From positions 13,234,088 through 13,298,087 of the forward strand of contig CM037593.1 in NCBI GenBank assembly GCA_021018995.1: a stretch of 64,000 nucleotides of DNA, given 5' to 3'. Source of the stretch: Chloranthus sessilifolius (Eukaryota; Streptophyta; Magnoliopsida; Chloranthales; Chloranthaceae). The notes under the pieces were generated by a model. It was not told the DNA's origin. It worked only from the letters and a program-made list of their open reading frames with translations, and searched no databases. Below are positions 22,736-34,553 of this stretch, one piece after another. The first letter of the stretch is position 1. Each line of letters starts with the position of its first letter. Made by a program: the position numbers and the translations under genes.

Positions 22736-24270
22736 TAACCTGCTTGCACCTTATCCAAGCCGTGATAATCACCATGAATGGACATTTAATGGGTGTAGGA
22801 AGCAAACCAAAGCCTTCATGTTGGAATCAAAGTGAGTGACCATGACCTATTTTCACCTTATCCAAACCAATATAATAGTTATGGATGGGCATATTAGAAA
22901 GATCATTTGTGAGATGACTATGTGCCCCAGTATCAACGTACCAATTAGAATCTGGTAGAGAAGGGGTGAGGCTAAATAAGCATGGGGTTGGAAATTGGAT
23001 CGGGATGGATTGGAGGTAGCATCGAGGCGATACCAATAATCGGAGGCATAGTGATTGATTTCACCACAAAAATTGCAATAATACTACAAGATGCCTCGAC
23101 AACCGCCTCAGAAAGAATTTGAAGCCTATCCACGGCTTCGATTTGATGAAATTTGACATCTATAGTGATGTCCCTTGTAACGACCTCCACGATTACTATT
23201 CGAAGAGAAGTTTCATCTTTCGGTGTTGTTTTGACGATTGCCTTGCAAGTGGCATCATTTGTAGTAGCCTTGGAGGTACTAATGACGCCAGATGAGGCAG
23301 GTTGGGTAGTTTCCATGGCGATATTGACTTCCTCGGAACTCAAGAGAGAGTTGAATTTGCATAGTCAGATTGGTTAAGCATGCATGTGAAACGTGCATAT
23401 AAATGATGAGTAATTCAATGATAAACTAGAGAGGGTCAAAAAAATTATATCGTCTTCGGGAAGAGGTGAACCAGGGGCGACAAGTTTGTCAATGTCTTCC
23501 TTCATTTTCTTGAGATAGTTCTTCATTATGAGATCTCCTTTTTGGAGAGTGTAAAGCTCAAATTTGATTTCATGAATGTGAGATCATGATTGTGAGTTGA
23601 AGTTGACGGAGAGAGAATTGAAAATATCAGGTAGAGAATTGAGACCAAGAGTTTGTGGAATGAATTCGGGAGCAAGGGTGAGAATTATGCAACTATTCGA
23701 ATGATTGTTGACTGTGATACAAGAAATGTAAGCACGGTTAATGATCGATTTTCCGACTGTGTCAAGGATTTCTTGAGGAGGGCATGGGGATGGGCCATCA
23801 ATGTAGCCAATGAAATTGTTGGCGCGGAGCGCATGATGTAACTGAGTATTCCATATAACAAAGTTAGTGTTGTCCAACTTGACGGTGATATGGGAGAAAA
23901 TATTAGATATGAAGAAGAGAACACCAGTAGGTACGGGAAGAAGTGGAGGAAGACGCCATGGATGGCGGGTGTAGAGTCGATTGAGGATGCTGAATTGGAA
24001 AGAAGAGAGTTTAGGTCCTAGATAGATGATGGTGTTAGCCTTGGGCGATTGATACCAAGAAGAAATGATGAAGATGATAATTGTTTCCTATATTTGTTTT
24101 GCTTGACGAGATTACCATAAATAGAGTCAAAGGACTCTTCTAGAGTATAATGGTTGCTGTAACAATATACAAGGATAAAGGAGAGATTCTCTCAACCGTG
24201 ACTGTTGATTTAGGCTGAGACTTTTATCTTGGCTGGGATCACCCTTATCTTGGCTTTGATTCAGTGTCAT
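22736..24270 (-). mobile_element. Degraded Copia retrotransposon, minus-strand copy
   Basis: This is a fossil of the same Copia family as 21060-22735, in opposite orientation, so the two converge. From the right: a probable 5' LTR (about 24063-24270), a primer-binding-site-like TTGGTATCAATC near 24050, gag (DNTNFVIWNTQLHHALRANN near 23870, then SSEEVNIAMETTQPAS near 23330), and a protease-like NWYVDTGAHSHLTNDLSN near 22920. It is truncated before integrase. It carries many breaks and is old. Confidence 0.75.
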
Positions 24271-24285
24271 CACTTATAGCCACGT

Positions 24286-24465
24286 GATGCAAAGGTCCCA
24301 ATGTAAAGCTCTAGCAGGTCAAAGTTGCATCGAAAAAAGATAGTCATCATGTGATTCAAAGTGTTGTAAAGGCGTTTGAGTTTGACCACTTTGAATCACA
24401 TGATAGACATTTTTTTTTTATGCAATCTTTGACACCACAGATCATTAGATCGTGGTGTTTGCATC
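24286..24465. repeat. Short hairpin MITE
   Basis: 'catgtgattcaaagtg' near 24349-24363 is mirrored at 24387-24403, and the outer parts (gatgcaaa ... tttgcatc, and tttttttatgcaatctttga against tcaaagttgcatcgaaaaaa) also pair. The total length is about 180 bp, with no coding sequence. Confidence 0.6.
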
Positions 24466-25170
24466 GCATAGCAACTTGATGGGAAAAAATTGCTGCCTAT
24501 CCAAAAAAATGACCCGGAATCTAGATTGAGGACCAATCGATTGCCCTATACCAGCTCAAATTTTTATGTCTGCTCAACAATTGATATACCCTGGCCATTG
24601 ATATCCCCAGGAGATTTCCACAAAATTTTCTGAAATATCCAAGTTATAATCCCTAGCAGCTCAAAGGAATTTGATTAAGATATACCAATTAATCATAAAT
24701 TGACGCCGCCAACTTAATAATATAGAAACCCATAAATTAGAAGCCATGTAATCAAATTCTAACCTAAAATTCTTCTAGTATTAAAGAAGTAAAACTGGAA
24801 ATGCAATAATTCAAACTAATATTAATAGAAAAATTAAAGAAAAAGTAGAGGTACCAGAAATCAAGCAGGGAGATCGAAACTAGATGAGTATAAGGGAGAT
24901 GAATCGTATCTGAAAGTTCCCATTTCTCTTATCCTTTAGGAACGAAGAGCGAGAGAAACCAAAATGAAGCGGGAAATCTGAGAGGATTAGGTTTTATAGA
25001 GACAATTACCAGACAGGGACAGGGTATAGAATTGGACATTATTGCCCTGTTTTGGTAAGTAATTTCGTGAGAAGTACCCTTGTTGATTTAGAAGGGGCTA
25101 CTAGTAACACCCTAGTGAATATCCCCCGTTAATTGTACCTGTGTTTGAATTGTACGGTGGAGATTTTATT
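24466..25170. other. Intergenic DNA with a possible minus-strand promoter
   Basis: No coding gene was seen. See the separate entry at 24880-25010. Confidence 0.4.
24880..25010 (-). promoter_or_regulatory. Possible promoter and first untranslated exon, orphan
   Basis: On the minus strand, TCTATAAAACC (24990-25000) is a good TATA box. About 30-60 bases on, the sequence becomes CT-rich (ggtttctctcgctcttcgtt), as plant leaders do. After a short open frame beginning ATGGGAAC there is a donor-like 'tttctggtacctct' near 24855. No downstream exon was found: the sequence to the left is intergenic and then a Copia fossil. It may be the stranded start of a lost gene. Confidence 0.3.
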
Positions 25171-25545
25171 TTGGGACCCATTACTTGCACCCGGAAAGAT
25201 AGCCCTTGCCTCGAATTTAAAGAATTGATATTTTAGGGAAATGTGATATGTGAAAAACAATTTTGGCCTGGTTTGAAGTTTATGGTCAATATATCTCCAC
25301 TCTTTAAGACTAGAGCAAAACACAATACTTATCATATAATCTATTATATATGGTTGACTGTTAAATCAAATAATATCCTTTGACTACATTTAATCACATA
25401 ATGAAGATTATATTTTGTGTTAATCATGACCTATAAATCAAACGGCTTGGATGGTATTTTCACATAATAGAGAACGCCAAATTTACATGTCTTTCTATTA
25501 AATTTGGTGCAAGGGCCAACATGATGAGTCCGAGTAATGGCTCCC
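25171..25545. mobile_element. Mutator-like MITE, diverged copy
   Basis: The ends GGGACCCATTACTTGCACCC and, inverted, GGGAGCCATTACTCGGAC are flanked by TTTTATTTT (25162-25170) and TTTTATTAA (25546-25554), a 7-of-9 duplication. Inner words ('gtgaaaa', 'aagccg' or 'gagccg', 'cccttgc') match the element at 10587-10881. It is 375 bp long and non-coding. Confidence 0.65.
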
Positions 25546-25554
25546 TTTTATTAA

Positions 25555-27025
25555 TTTAGTGTTTCATCCACTTAATCTTTGAAAATATGGGCATAATATC
25601 AAACATGCTAATATTTTTTCACGAAACACACATCTAAGAAAAGTGACTCAAAGACAATGTGGCATGCATAATGCTTAGAGGTCACTTGTTGGGATGTGTG
25701 CCACATAGAATAAAAAATTAACAATCAGATGATAGAAAGACTAGTTGTGTGGAAGATTAGAAAGAGGGACGCTCCTCATCGTATGATTTATAATAGTCCC
25801 ATTTTAATGAAGTATAATCAGTATTTGGTGGGGATGCTAGTAGCAGCCCCATATAAAAGGAGCAAACAACCGGATAGCTAGGGTTAAACCTTTTAGGGGA
25901 TAAGTTTTACACTTATTTAACCGGGAGGATGGAAACTCTTAACTTTAAAAAATAAAAAATTATGTGCATTTTTTTATGACTAAAATATATTTTAACTAAA
26001 TGCATGCACTATTTTCTATAAGGGCTTTTTACAAAACAGCGCCTTGTATTATTTTTTATTACAGAAAAATCAAATGTCATTTTTCTTTCAAAACAGTGCC
26101 ACCACGTACTCGAATCGGGCAGCCATACATATCAACGCACATAGGACGTTGATCAATTTTAATGAATAATTATAATGTTGCCCTTGCCATCGAATTCCCT
26201 TTTTGTTTTACTTTTTTCTTATTAGACATTCAATATGTGCATGGAGACTACGTACGAATAATGAATGAGACGCATTTTCATAATTAAACAAAAATTTCTA
26301 CCTTTTTTATAATAAAAATATAAATGGGGTGTATTTTCGTACTTTTCTCTTTTTATATAATGGGATAAATCGGGTTTCATAGGAGACCATTACGGATCTA
26401 TCTTGTATTAGACATTGGCTAATTGGTCTCGTACAAAACCCCGATTGATCATGATGTTGTACAAGACCGATGAAACTCATATAAAGGTAAATGCGCTTGT
26501 GCATTTAGTTACGGGGCATTTTCTCAAATTAAAAGTGAACAAAATACACAATATATTTCTTAATAAATGGGCACGTGTAAGTAGTTTCCTTTATTCATAA
26601 TAAAGGTGTCTAATCACTTTTAAATTACAAGATGAAGATACTTATGAATTTTGATGCCATCTTTGACCCACAAGTCTTTTAGTGCATCTTGATGTAAAAT
26701 AGTGTCACGTATCTAGAATTAGGAACCTATTTACAATTTAGACCGAGAGCAAATAGTTATCGACATACAGTCCATTTTTTATTACACATATACAGCTCCA
26801 ATAGTAGACCCTAAAATCATGTTTGATCGTGATGCACTTTTGGATGTGTGCTATGTGGAATAGAAAACACGTCATATGATGCACACTCATGATCTTCAGA
26901 TTCATTGTGTGGAAGATTGAGATGAAAAACGAACTCCATCATTTGAATCAAGGTAGTCAATGAATGCCAGCAGGAGGAGATGGGGTGAGATCATAGTTCC
27001 GCCAAGTGAAAATAATAGTACCCTT
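25555..27025. other. Intergenic DNA with single arms of the fold-back family
   Basis: Two partial copies of the fold-back family are visible: about 25600-25860 ('gggatgtgtgccacatagaa', 'gtgtggaagatt') and about 26826-26995 ('ggatgtgtgctatgtggaat', 'gatgaaaaacgaactccatc'). No host gene was seen. Confidence 0.5.
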
Positions 27026-27450
27026 TTGAGAATGAGTACCTTTAAATCCACCCACCGAATCTTTGAGTTCACCCACGCTGAAATTCATTGACTTCTTTGG
27101 ATCTGACGATGGAGATCATTTTTCGACTCAATCTCTCACATGACAGATCTTGAGATCATGGGCATAGCATCAAAAGATCAATTTTTTTATTTCACATGGT
27201 ACAAATCCTAAAACAGTGACCTTATTTGTGTCTAATAGTTCCAAGTGATGCTAAGGTCACTTATTTGGAATATGTACCCCATGAAATAAGAAGCTGACGG
27301 GTGGATGGTAAGCCCATGATCTCAAGATCCATTATGTGAAATATTGGGTTAAAAAACGATCTCCATCGTCAGATCCAAAGAAGTCAATGTGTTTCAGCTT
27401 GGGTGAACTAAAAGATTTGGTGGGTGGATTTAAAGGTACTCTTTGAGAAT
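27026..27450. repeat. Fold-back element, arms about 200 bp
   Basis: The left arm starts at 'gagtacctttaaatccaccc' and the right arm ends with its inverse ('gggtggatttaaaggtactc'). The arms stay complementary through 'ggatctgacgatggagatc' and 'gatcttgagatcatggg' to the centre near 27229-27255 (gtgacctta ... taaggtcac). It is related to 19162-19548 and 31574-32172. Confidence 0.8.
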
Positions 27451-27671
27451 TATCTCTTTTGGGGAGAAACGTGAGTTATCCCTAGAGCAAATTGAGTCCT
27501 ATTGGGTTAAAGAGGAAAGTCTTCTTTTCAAATGGACACTAATATGTAGCGAACACTAACATCAAATCATTCAACAGACCGCTTACATGGCATAATGATA
27601 GCGCAGTGAGTCCCAATAATGCAGGTTGGGCCATCCACTTACACCACGCCACGTAACCAATTTGTTGGTCT

Positions 27672-30600
27672 ACTATTTTATTTTTATTTTATAGTTACGC
27701 TTGAAGTTTTAGGGGCCTCACCCTTTCATTGAAAAGCCCGAAAAGGCAAAAAAAAAAAAAAGGAAGAGAGCCAAAAGCTCTACATCAACAACATCAAAGG
27801 ATACAAAACTAAAGCCTAACAAAAAAAAATATCGAAGATATAGAACCCAGCTAGCCAGCAACCCAAACACTAAGCCCCATCCTCTAACCTAACATCCCAA
27901 GGAGAAGCCCTACCACCAGAGTCAATAACTTCAAGATTACAGTTGCAATCAAGAATCAAATAATCTATGAGCCCACGCCCATTGGAGCAACTTGATTTGA
28001 ATTTTCTCCGTGAGCAATACCTCAATCTCTTTCCCATCGAAAATGCAGGAGTTTCTCTCATTCCAACCAACCAGAAGATAGCAAAGGGGACAAGATTCCA
28101 TATGGCCTCGTTTCTAGAGCCAAACACAACCCTCTTCCAGACACCAACTAGCTCTCCACAGTCCTTAAACTTGACCCAAGACCTGTTAAACCATTTAAGG
28201 GAAAAAGACCAAATTCTTCTAACAAAATTACAATGGATGAATAGATGAGCGGCGTCCTCCTCCTCAACCTTGCACAAGATGCAACAATTAGCCATAGAGA
28301 AGCCTCTGGATTTGAGAATGTCGAGAGTAAGGATTTTATCATGCATGACCATCCATAAGAAAATGATAACCCGATACAAAGCTTTGGCTTTCCAAATCCA
28401 GAGCCAAGGAAAATAGGGTGTGACAGCCCCCGCTAATTTCCGAAACAATGAGTTGACCTTGAAACTGAGACCCGGACTATCAATCCAGGGTAATCAGCCG
28501 AAAGAGGTCAAAAAGCATGAAAACTGTCGAGAAGAGTGAATAATTCAGCAACCTCACCCACCTTCATGTCATAAAAATGACAGGACAATAAAACCTTCCA
28601 TAGAATCCTGCCATTACCATCCATCTCGGCAGCATCAAACACCGAATCCGCTTGATTTAGAGCTAGCTTGAAAATATTAGGGAAAACCATCTTCAAAGGT
28701 TGATTGCATACCCACAAATCATGCCAAAAGGAGGTATCACCCCCACTGCCAATAGCAATCCTCGAACATTGCCTAAAGGTGTCTTGAAGCTTGCACAGAG
28801 AGTTCCAGAACCCAGAACCATTCCTGATATTCAAGTCAATGTCCCATAAACTCCCACTAGACTCGTACTTATCTACTAAAATTCTTCTCCAAAGAGCAGA
28901 CCTCTCCACCTCAATCCTCCATTACCACTTGATAAGAAGAGCATCGTTGAATTCCTTTAAATAGAGAATGCTAGCTTCCCCATCTTCTTTTGACCTACAT
29001 AAAAGACGCCAATCAATCATATGAATCCTGGCTTTATCATTTACCCCAGCCCAAAGAAAATCCTGCTGAATTTTCTCCAAATGCTGAATGACCCAAGTCG
29101 GGCAGCGAAACATAGACATGAAATACACCGGAAGGGTAGACAAAGTAGATTTAATAAGAGTTAACTTCCTGACAAAAGGCAACACCTTTCCCTTCCAACC
29201 TTCTAATCTTCTTTCAACTTTCTCAATGACCAAATACCAAAGCTCTCTTCTTTGGCAACTAGGACCGATAGGCATACCTAAGTAAGAGAAAGGTATGGAG
29301 GAGGACTTACATCCGAAACGATTAGATTGTCGGGCAACCTCTTGAATCTCCCCAATCAAGCAAGATTGTCGGGCAACCTCTTGAATCTTCAACCCTGAGA
29401 TAGCTTCGAAACAAATAAGGATCGATTGGACCCCGTTGAGAGCATCCTCTTTACCCTCAATAAAAAGAATGGTGTCATTTGTATATTGCAGATGGGTCAC
29501 CTCACAACTAGATCTGGTGGCCTTGAAACCTCTAAAGACACCCACTTTCATGGCCTTACGAACCAAAGCCGCAAGTCATTATGCAATTATAAGGAATAAG
29601 AAGGGGGAGAACGGATCCCCTTGCCTTATCCCTTATTCAACATGAAAAAAACCTTCAGCAACCCCATTAATAATGATTGAGATCCAGGCTGACAAGAGAC
29701 ACCCTTGTATCCAATTTCTCCACCTCGCCCCAAAGCCCATCTGAACCATTTGATAGTCAAGGAAACCCCAGTCGACCTTATCATAGGCTTTTTCCAAGTC
29801 GACTTTAAGAATAAGCCCTTGCTTCTTCCTTTTATGATAGTTGTCCACTAACTCATGAGCAATCAACACTCCATCAATAATCTGCCACTCTTTGAGAAAT
29901 GCCGATTGAGACAAAGAAATAATGCCCGAAAGAGTCTCAAGCAATTGGTTAGCACTTTAGAGAGAATCTTATAGAGCCCATTTAGTAAACTAATCGGAAC
30001 CACTCATTGACACTACCGAATGAGAGCAACAAAGGTCGCATTCATGTTGTGGCTAACCACCCCTCTCATGGAATTCCAAGAAAACCTTCAGGATATCAGA
30101 TTTCAAGAGATCGTAACACCTATGATAGAAGGCCATCAGAAACTCATCAGGTCCCGGAGCTTTGTCCCCCTTGAGCTCGAAAGCTGCAGATCTGATTTCT
30201 TCTTCAGAGAAATCCTTTTCGAGATCTAAAGCATCAGCATTTGAGATGGCAAATTGAGGAACTCCATCCATGGTAGGCCTAGACCAGGCCTCACTCTTGA
30301 ACCACTCGTGGAAGTGAGTGACAAGAGTTGTAGAAGCCTCCTCATGTGATTGAACTTGATCACCCTCCGCCATTAAATGGGCAATGCTATTGTTCATTCT
30401 TCTGTTAGAAGCCATAACCTAAAAAAAGTTAGAATTTTTGTCCCCCTCAGCAACCCATTTCTCCCTTGAGTTTTGCCTCCAATATATCTCCTCCTTCGCA
30501 AGCACCGCTTGAAGATTAAGGATATTGACACTAAGGAGCCCCTTCCTCCTTAGTGTCAATACCCTTAATCTTCGATAACAATTCCCCTTTGAGATGGAAA

Positions 30601-30975
30601 ATGTTCCTGAAGACATTTTCATTCCAGAAGGCTAATGGTTTTCTGACAACTCTAAATTTGGCCATGAACACAAAACCAACCCACCCTTTTATAGAACACG
30701 AAATCCACGCCTCTCGGATAACCTGAAACACATGAGCATCCTCAAACCACATTAGTTGAAATCTAAAGGGCCTTGGTTTGGAGGGGACATTACGAAGTTG
30801 AAGGAGGAGAGGGCAAAGGTCAGCACTTGGACGGGGGAGAACCTCCATGAAGAAATCCAGCCCGCAGCACACGATCCCAGTCAAGGGAAACTAAAAATCT
30901 GTCCAATTTGGAGAGGCAAGGGTTCTCTTAAAAGTTGGACCAAGTAAAGTTAGCACCACTCAACCACTCAAAGGA
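27672..30975 (-). mobile_element. L1-type LINE, 5'-truncated and frameshifted
   Basis: In reverse orientation from the right: the end of the apurinic endonuclease domain (LSKLDRFLVSLDWDR near 30910), the linker, reverse transcriptase (30415 to about 28920, with LKVDLEKAYDKVDWGFLDYQ near 29800), and the C-terminal zinc-binding domain (CCILCKVEEEDAAHLFIHC near 28260). The catalytic box reads YTND where active LINEs have a DD pair (near 29480), and the reading frame changes several times, so it is dead. A piece of about 40 bp is duplicated at 29326-29393 (the QEVARQS residues occur twice). The tail is A-rich on the minus strand near 27672-27700. Most of ORF1 and the endonuclease are missing. Confidence 0.85.
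30511..30573. repeat. Near-perfect 28 bp hairpin inside the LINE
   Basis: 30511-30538 and 30546-30573 are reverse complements at 27 of 28 positions, with a 7-base loop. It lies in what would be LINE coding sequence and is best explained by a small inverted duplication after insertion. Confidence 0.85.
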
Positions 30976-31063
30976 ATATCCATCAGATTGAGGTCCACTC
31001 ATTATAATTTTCCTTTTGAGTTAGTATCTACTATTAGGTGCCATAATAGTAGGTGCCTCAGGG

Positions 31064-31221
31064 CAAGGTTCAAAAAATCGGATTTTGTTTTGGTTTCGGT
31101 GGGGACCGAAACCAAAATTTTGGCTGAAATCTTCCCCCTAGAACAAAAACTACCGATGATATGAGTTATCGTTTCGGTGGAGACTGAAACCGAAACATTT
31201 CGGCCGAAATTTTGAACCATG
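31064..31221. mobile_element. hAT-like MITE, CAAGGTTCAAA ends
   Basis: The ends CAAGGTTCAAAAAATCGG and, inverted, CATGGTTCAAAATTTCGG are flanked by CCTCAGGG (31056-31063) and CCTAAGAG (31222-31229), a 6-of-8 duplication. The interior has 'ggtttcggtggggaccgaaa' style motifs. It is 158 bp long, of the same group as 13653-13879. Confidence 0.65.
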
Positions 31222-31573
31222 CCTAAGAGTTGGTTTTAGGTGCCCCACTTGTTCACAAAGGACGGGACACCTGCCAATCTCTCTCTCTACCAAAGTACTA
31301 AGTATAGGAGAAACATAGATATTTATGAACACATAAATCAATGAAAGTAATTTCTTCTTCTTCTTTTTGACTTATTACTGCTTTGGGACACGAAAATACT
31401 TGTGCATCTCTCAAGATTCGCAAGGGAGACTGACCAGTATACTGCCTTTTCTGCAGAGGCTGGCAACCTGCTACTACGAACTCTCTGTAGAATAATTTCA
31501 CTTGTTAATAGTGTTTGAAAAAAGTGCTATCCCATGTAAAAATTAACTTGTATAAGACCTTGGGTACCGTTAT

Positions 31574-32172
31574 ACTCACCCCAAAAGACTACTTTCTCAC
31601 TCATCTCCTCCGGCAAAATCATGCATTGACAGCCTTTAAATCAGATGAAGGAGGTCAAATTAGATGATGGAGGTCGCTCTTCTTCCCCATCCTCCTCCGC
31701 CAAATGGATCTATAGTTCATGTATCTCCCATCAGAAAGTTTTTCATTAAACATAGCACACATCTAAAAAAAGTCATTACAAAAAATAAAACTATTAGCGG
31801 CAATCATAAACTGCCGCTATTAACAAAAAAATTGCCTCTAATACCCTTGCCGTTAATAGTCTTAATAGTTTTTTTGTTAATAGCGGCAACTTTTGGCTGC
31901 AAAAAACTGCCGCTAATAGTCTTATTTCTTGTAGTGAGTGACCCTAAAATCATGTGACACGCATCACGCTCGAGCATGATTAATTTGAGGGTCACTTTTT
32001 GAGATTTGTGTCACGTGTCAAAAAGAAATGGCCGTCTGATGGTAAGCTCATGATCTATAGATCCATTGTGAGGAAGATGAGATGAAAAATGATCTCCACC
32101 ATCTAATTCAAAGGCGGTGAATGCATGCCCGCTAGAGGAGATAGGCCAAGAAAGCAGTCTTTTGGGGTGAGT
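31574..32172. repeat. Fold-back element split by a mini-CACTA
   Basis: ACTCACCCCAAAAGACT at the left end is mirrored at the right end (32156-32172). The arms share the family words 'atgcattcaccgcctttgaa' and 'atggatctatag'. The left arm is interrupted by the CACTA miniature element at 31774-31936. The right end of the window's F-box flank (35890-36150) holds a decayed relative. Confidence 0.7.
31774..31936. mobile_element. Miniature CACTA (En/Spm) element, 163 bp
   Basis: The right end, read inverted, is CACTACAAGAAATAAGAC and the left end is CATTACAAAAAATAAAAC. Both continue into 'tattagcggca'. The flanking trinucleotide AGT (31771-31773 and 31937-31939) is the 3 bp duplication expected for CACTA transposons. 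Interior repeats of 'gccgctattaac' are typical subterminal motifs. It is non-autonomous. Confidence 0.82.
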
Positions 32173-32463
32173 GACCTCGCCCCTACATAGGATAGAAGCC
32201 TTCATGGATCGCTTCAGCCTTAGAAATCAGTGAAATTAGTGCCAAATGTAGTTACCAAATTAGCCTAATTTTTGAAAAATTAATAAATAATTTGCATTCG
32301 TCGAAGTAACTCACGATTGTTTTTAGAAATATGAGTGAAATTTCGTAAAAAATTGTGAATTGTGTGATTAGCTTTTGTTTGGCAACTTGAATGTAAAATA
32401 CAATCGTTCCGCTAAATTCCTTTATTAATTCCTAAAACAAGTAGGGTAAAGGTAGCCTTCTAC

Positions 32464-32824
32464 GATGGACCAGATAACTTACCTGGCCCCATACTAATTT
32501 CCACCTACGTAGTACCAATCCCATGATCGGATGCCATAGATAGCAGCGGCTCATGATCACAATTATTTTGTAAAAAAAATTAAAATAAAATATATAAAAT
32601 CAAGTGGTCAAAAGAGTCACTTTCATGTAAAATGAACGATAAAATCAGATTTGGTTATACCGTTCATTTCTCTTCACAGTTGATGCCATTGATTGTGCAG
32701 TTTTATATTTTAATTTATTTTTTTTTGTAAAATAGTTATAATCATCGAGCTGCTCCTATCCATGACACCCGATCCGTGGCAAGATCATAAGTTAGTGTGG
32801 GATCAGGTAAGTTACCTGATCCAT
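32464..32824. mobile_element. MITE with self-palindromic ends
   Basis: The left end ATGGACCAGATAACTTACCT and the right end, read inverted (ATGGATCAGGTAACTTACCT), match. The arms run about 125 bp inward to T/A-rich segments (aaaaaaaattaaaataaaat). The right end itself is a 23 bp palindrome. It is non-coding, and the target duplication is not clear. Confidence 0.6.
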
Positions 32825-34553
32825 GACACCAAGTAAGAATTTTAAATTGTAGACTTTACTGGATTTTTGTAATGTCATTTGTTTATGTCTTCCCCATTGT
32901 AAAGTGCATAATAAAAGAGTCATGACCAAAATCCTTATGATCGATGCAGTTGGTGATTTCTTCAGTATTTTACCAAAGATCATAATCATGTATTCCAAAA
33001 ATGTCTTTGTGGGGTCGAAATTTACGGTAACAGGGGTTTGACGAAACTTTCAACAAAATTTTGGTATTTTGTCAATGGTATTTTTAAATTTTAATTTGCA
33101 ATGAACCAAAACAACCTCGTTCAGAAATATTGCCGAAAACGAACTTTCTCACTGTGCTTTACGGTAAAATCCTTAATAATCGTGTGCTATATAAGCAAGT
33201 CAGGTTCAGATTAACCACAAATATAATCTGAACCTAATCTAATGCCTGGTTTCTATGAGACATAAACACATTTTCAACAGGTTCAAGTCAGGTGCAGGCC
33301 AAGTTTAAAAGTGGTTACTTGGTGGCCAAGGCCTGAAAATGGAATTAAATCACACAAGCAGGTCAAGTGCAACTTGGGTGTAGGTCCATGTTCGAATCCA
33401 AGTGCTATTAAGAAGTTAGGTGCCAGCCAGCTGCAATTCAAGACTTTTTTAACAGTTTTGATTTAGGTTTAGGTCAAGGTTTAAAAGTTAACAGGTCAGG
33501 TATATTCTCTGGTTAGTGGTGAATAAGCCGGATGCAAGTTTACTATAAACCCGTCCCTCACTTTTAGAGGTCTCTAACCTCATGTATCAGGTACCCAACC
33601 CGAGCCCCAGTTGACGTAGTTCATATATCACTTTTTTTGGACAGATGTGTTGTGCTTTAGAGACCATAAGAATCCTTATTTGATTCAGGCAGTCAATGGT
33701 TTTTAGCTGACATGGAATTCATATTAGATCAATCTTAAAGTGGAAGTCAAGATTCCCTTTTATATATTCAAAGGTTCTAAATCAGTTGAATCCCACTTAG
33801 AGCCCAACTTATTGGACCTAATGATAGCCCAAATATAAAAAGGCTCTTAGAAAAAGGGACTACTTTTAACACTTTCTAGTTATTATCTGACTTCAAAGTT
33901 CAAACAGTTTTAGAAAGATAAAAAAAAAAAAGGCATAGTTCAAACAGTTTTAGAAAGATAAAAAAAAAAAGGCATACTCTAAGTTTTATAAAGCCATGCC
34001 CACCCATTAAAAAAAAAACCATGCTCACCCACTCAAGGATTGGGTGCCGCCACAACTCAAGTATTGGTGCCACATCAACTTATCCAAGAACAATTAAGTA
34101 CTACCTAGAAAATTTGGATATGATCTGATGCATATCTCACCGTTGAAAATGTGGCCCAAGGTGTCCAAAATTAATGCACCAAGTTGGATGGGTGTTAGCA
34201 TATCTTTGTCTCATTCAAAGAAGGGCAGAAGAATTTTGGAAACCTATTTTAAAAACAAAATTACATGCGACGGGAGTGATCAACTCAGAACAGGTGTTAT
34301 TCTAAGTTGAACGTTGCATTCAAATAATGCAAAAGCCCTTTTGTTTGAAACTACTTGAAATGGGAGAATTGATTTTCCCAACAACTCCAGAAAATTAATT
34401 AATAAAAGAAACAAATAAATATATAACATTTCAAAACGTTGAATTATTAGAGTGCTTTTTTTTTTGGGTACAAATATATATGACTTGTTCAAAAGAAATG
34501 TATTCATCAATTCTACCAATAAACCTATAGAATAACTAACGTACAAGTGGAGT
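32825..34553. other. Intergenic DNA
   Basis: The segment 33010-33180 is AT-rich MITE-like sequence; 33230-33600 shows 'caggttcag/aggtcaag' text of unknown nature. A recent 39-40 bp tandem duplication lies at 33897-33975. No host gene was seen. Confidence 0.4.
33897..33975. repeat. Tandem duplication, unit 39-40 bp
   Basis: Two copies of 'agttcaaacagttttagaaa' plus an A-run and 'ggcat' follow directly, differing only in A-run length. Confidence 0.9.

Noticed and set aside
27967-28248. 93-codon open frame on the plus strand
   Set aside because: It lies antisense to the LINE zinc-binding domain; there is no independent support.
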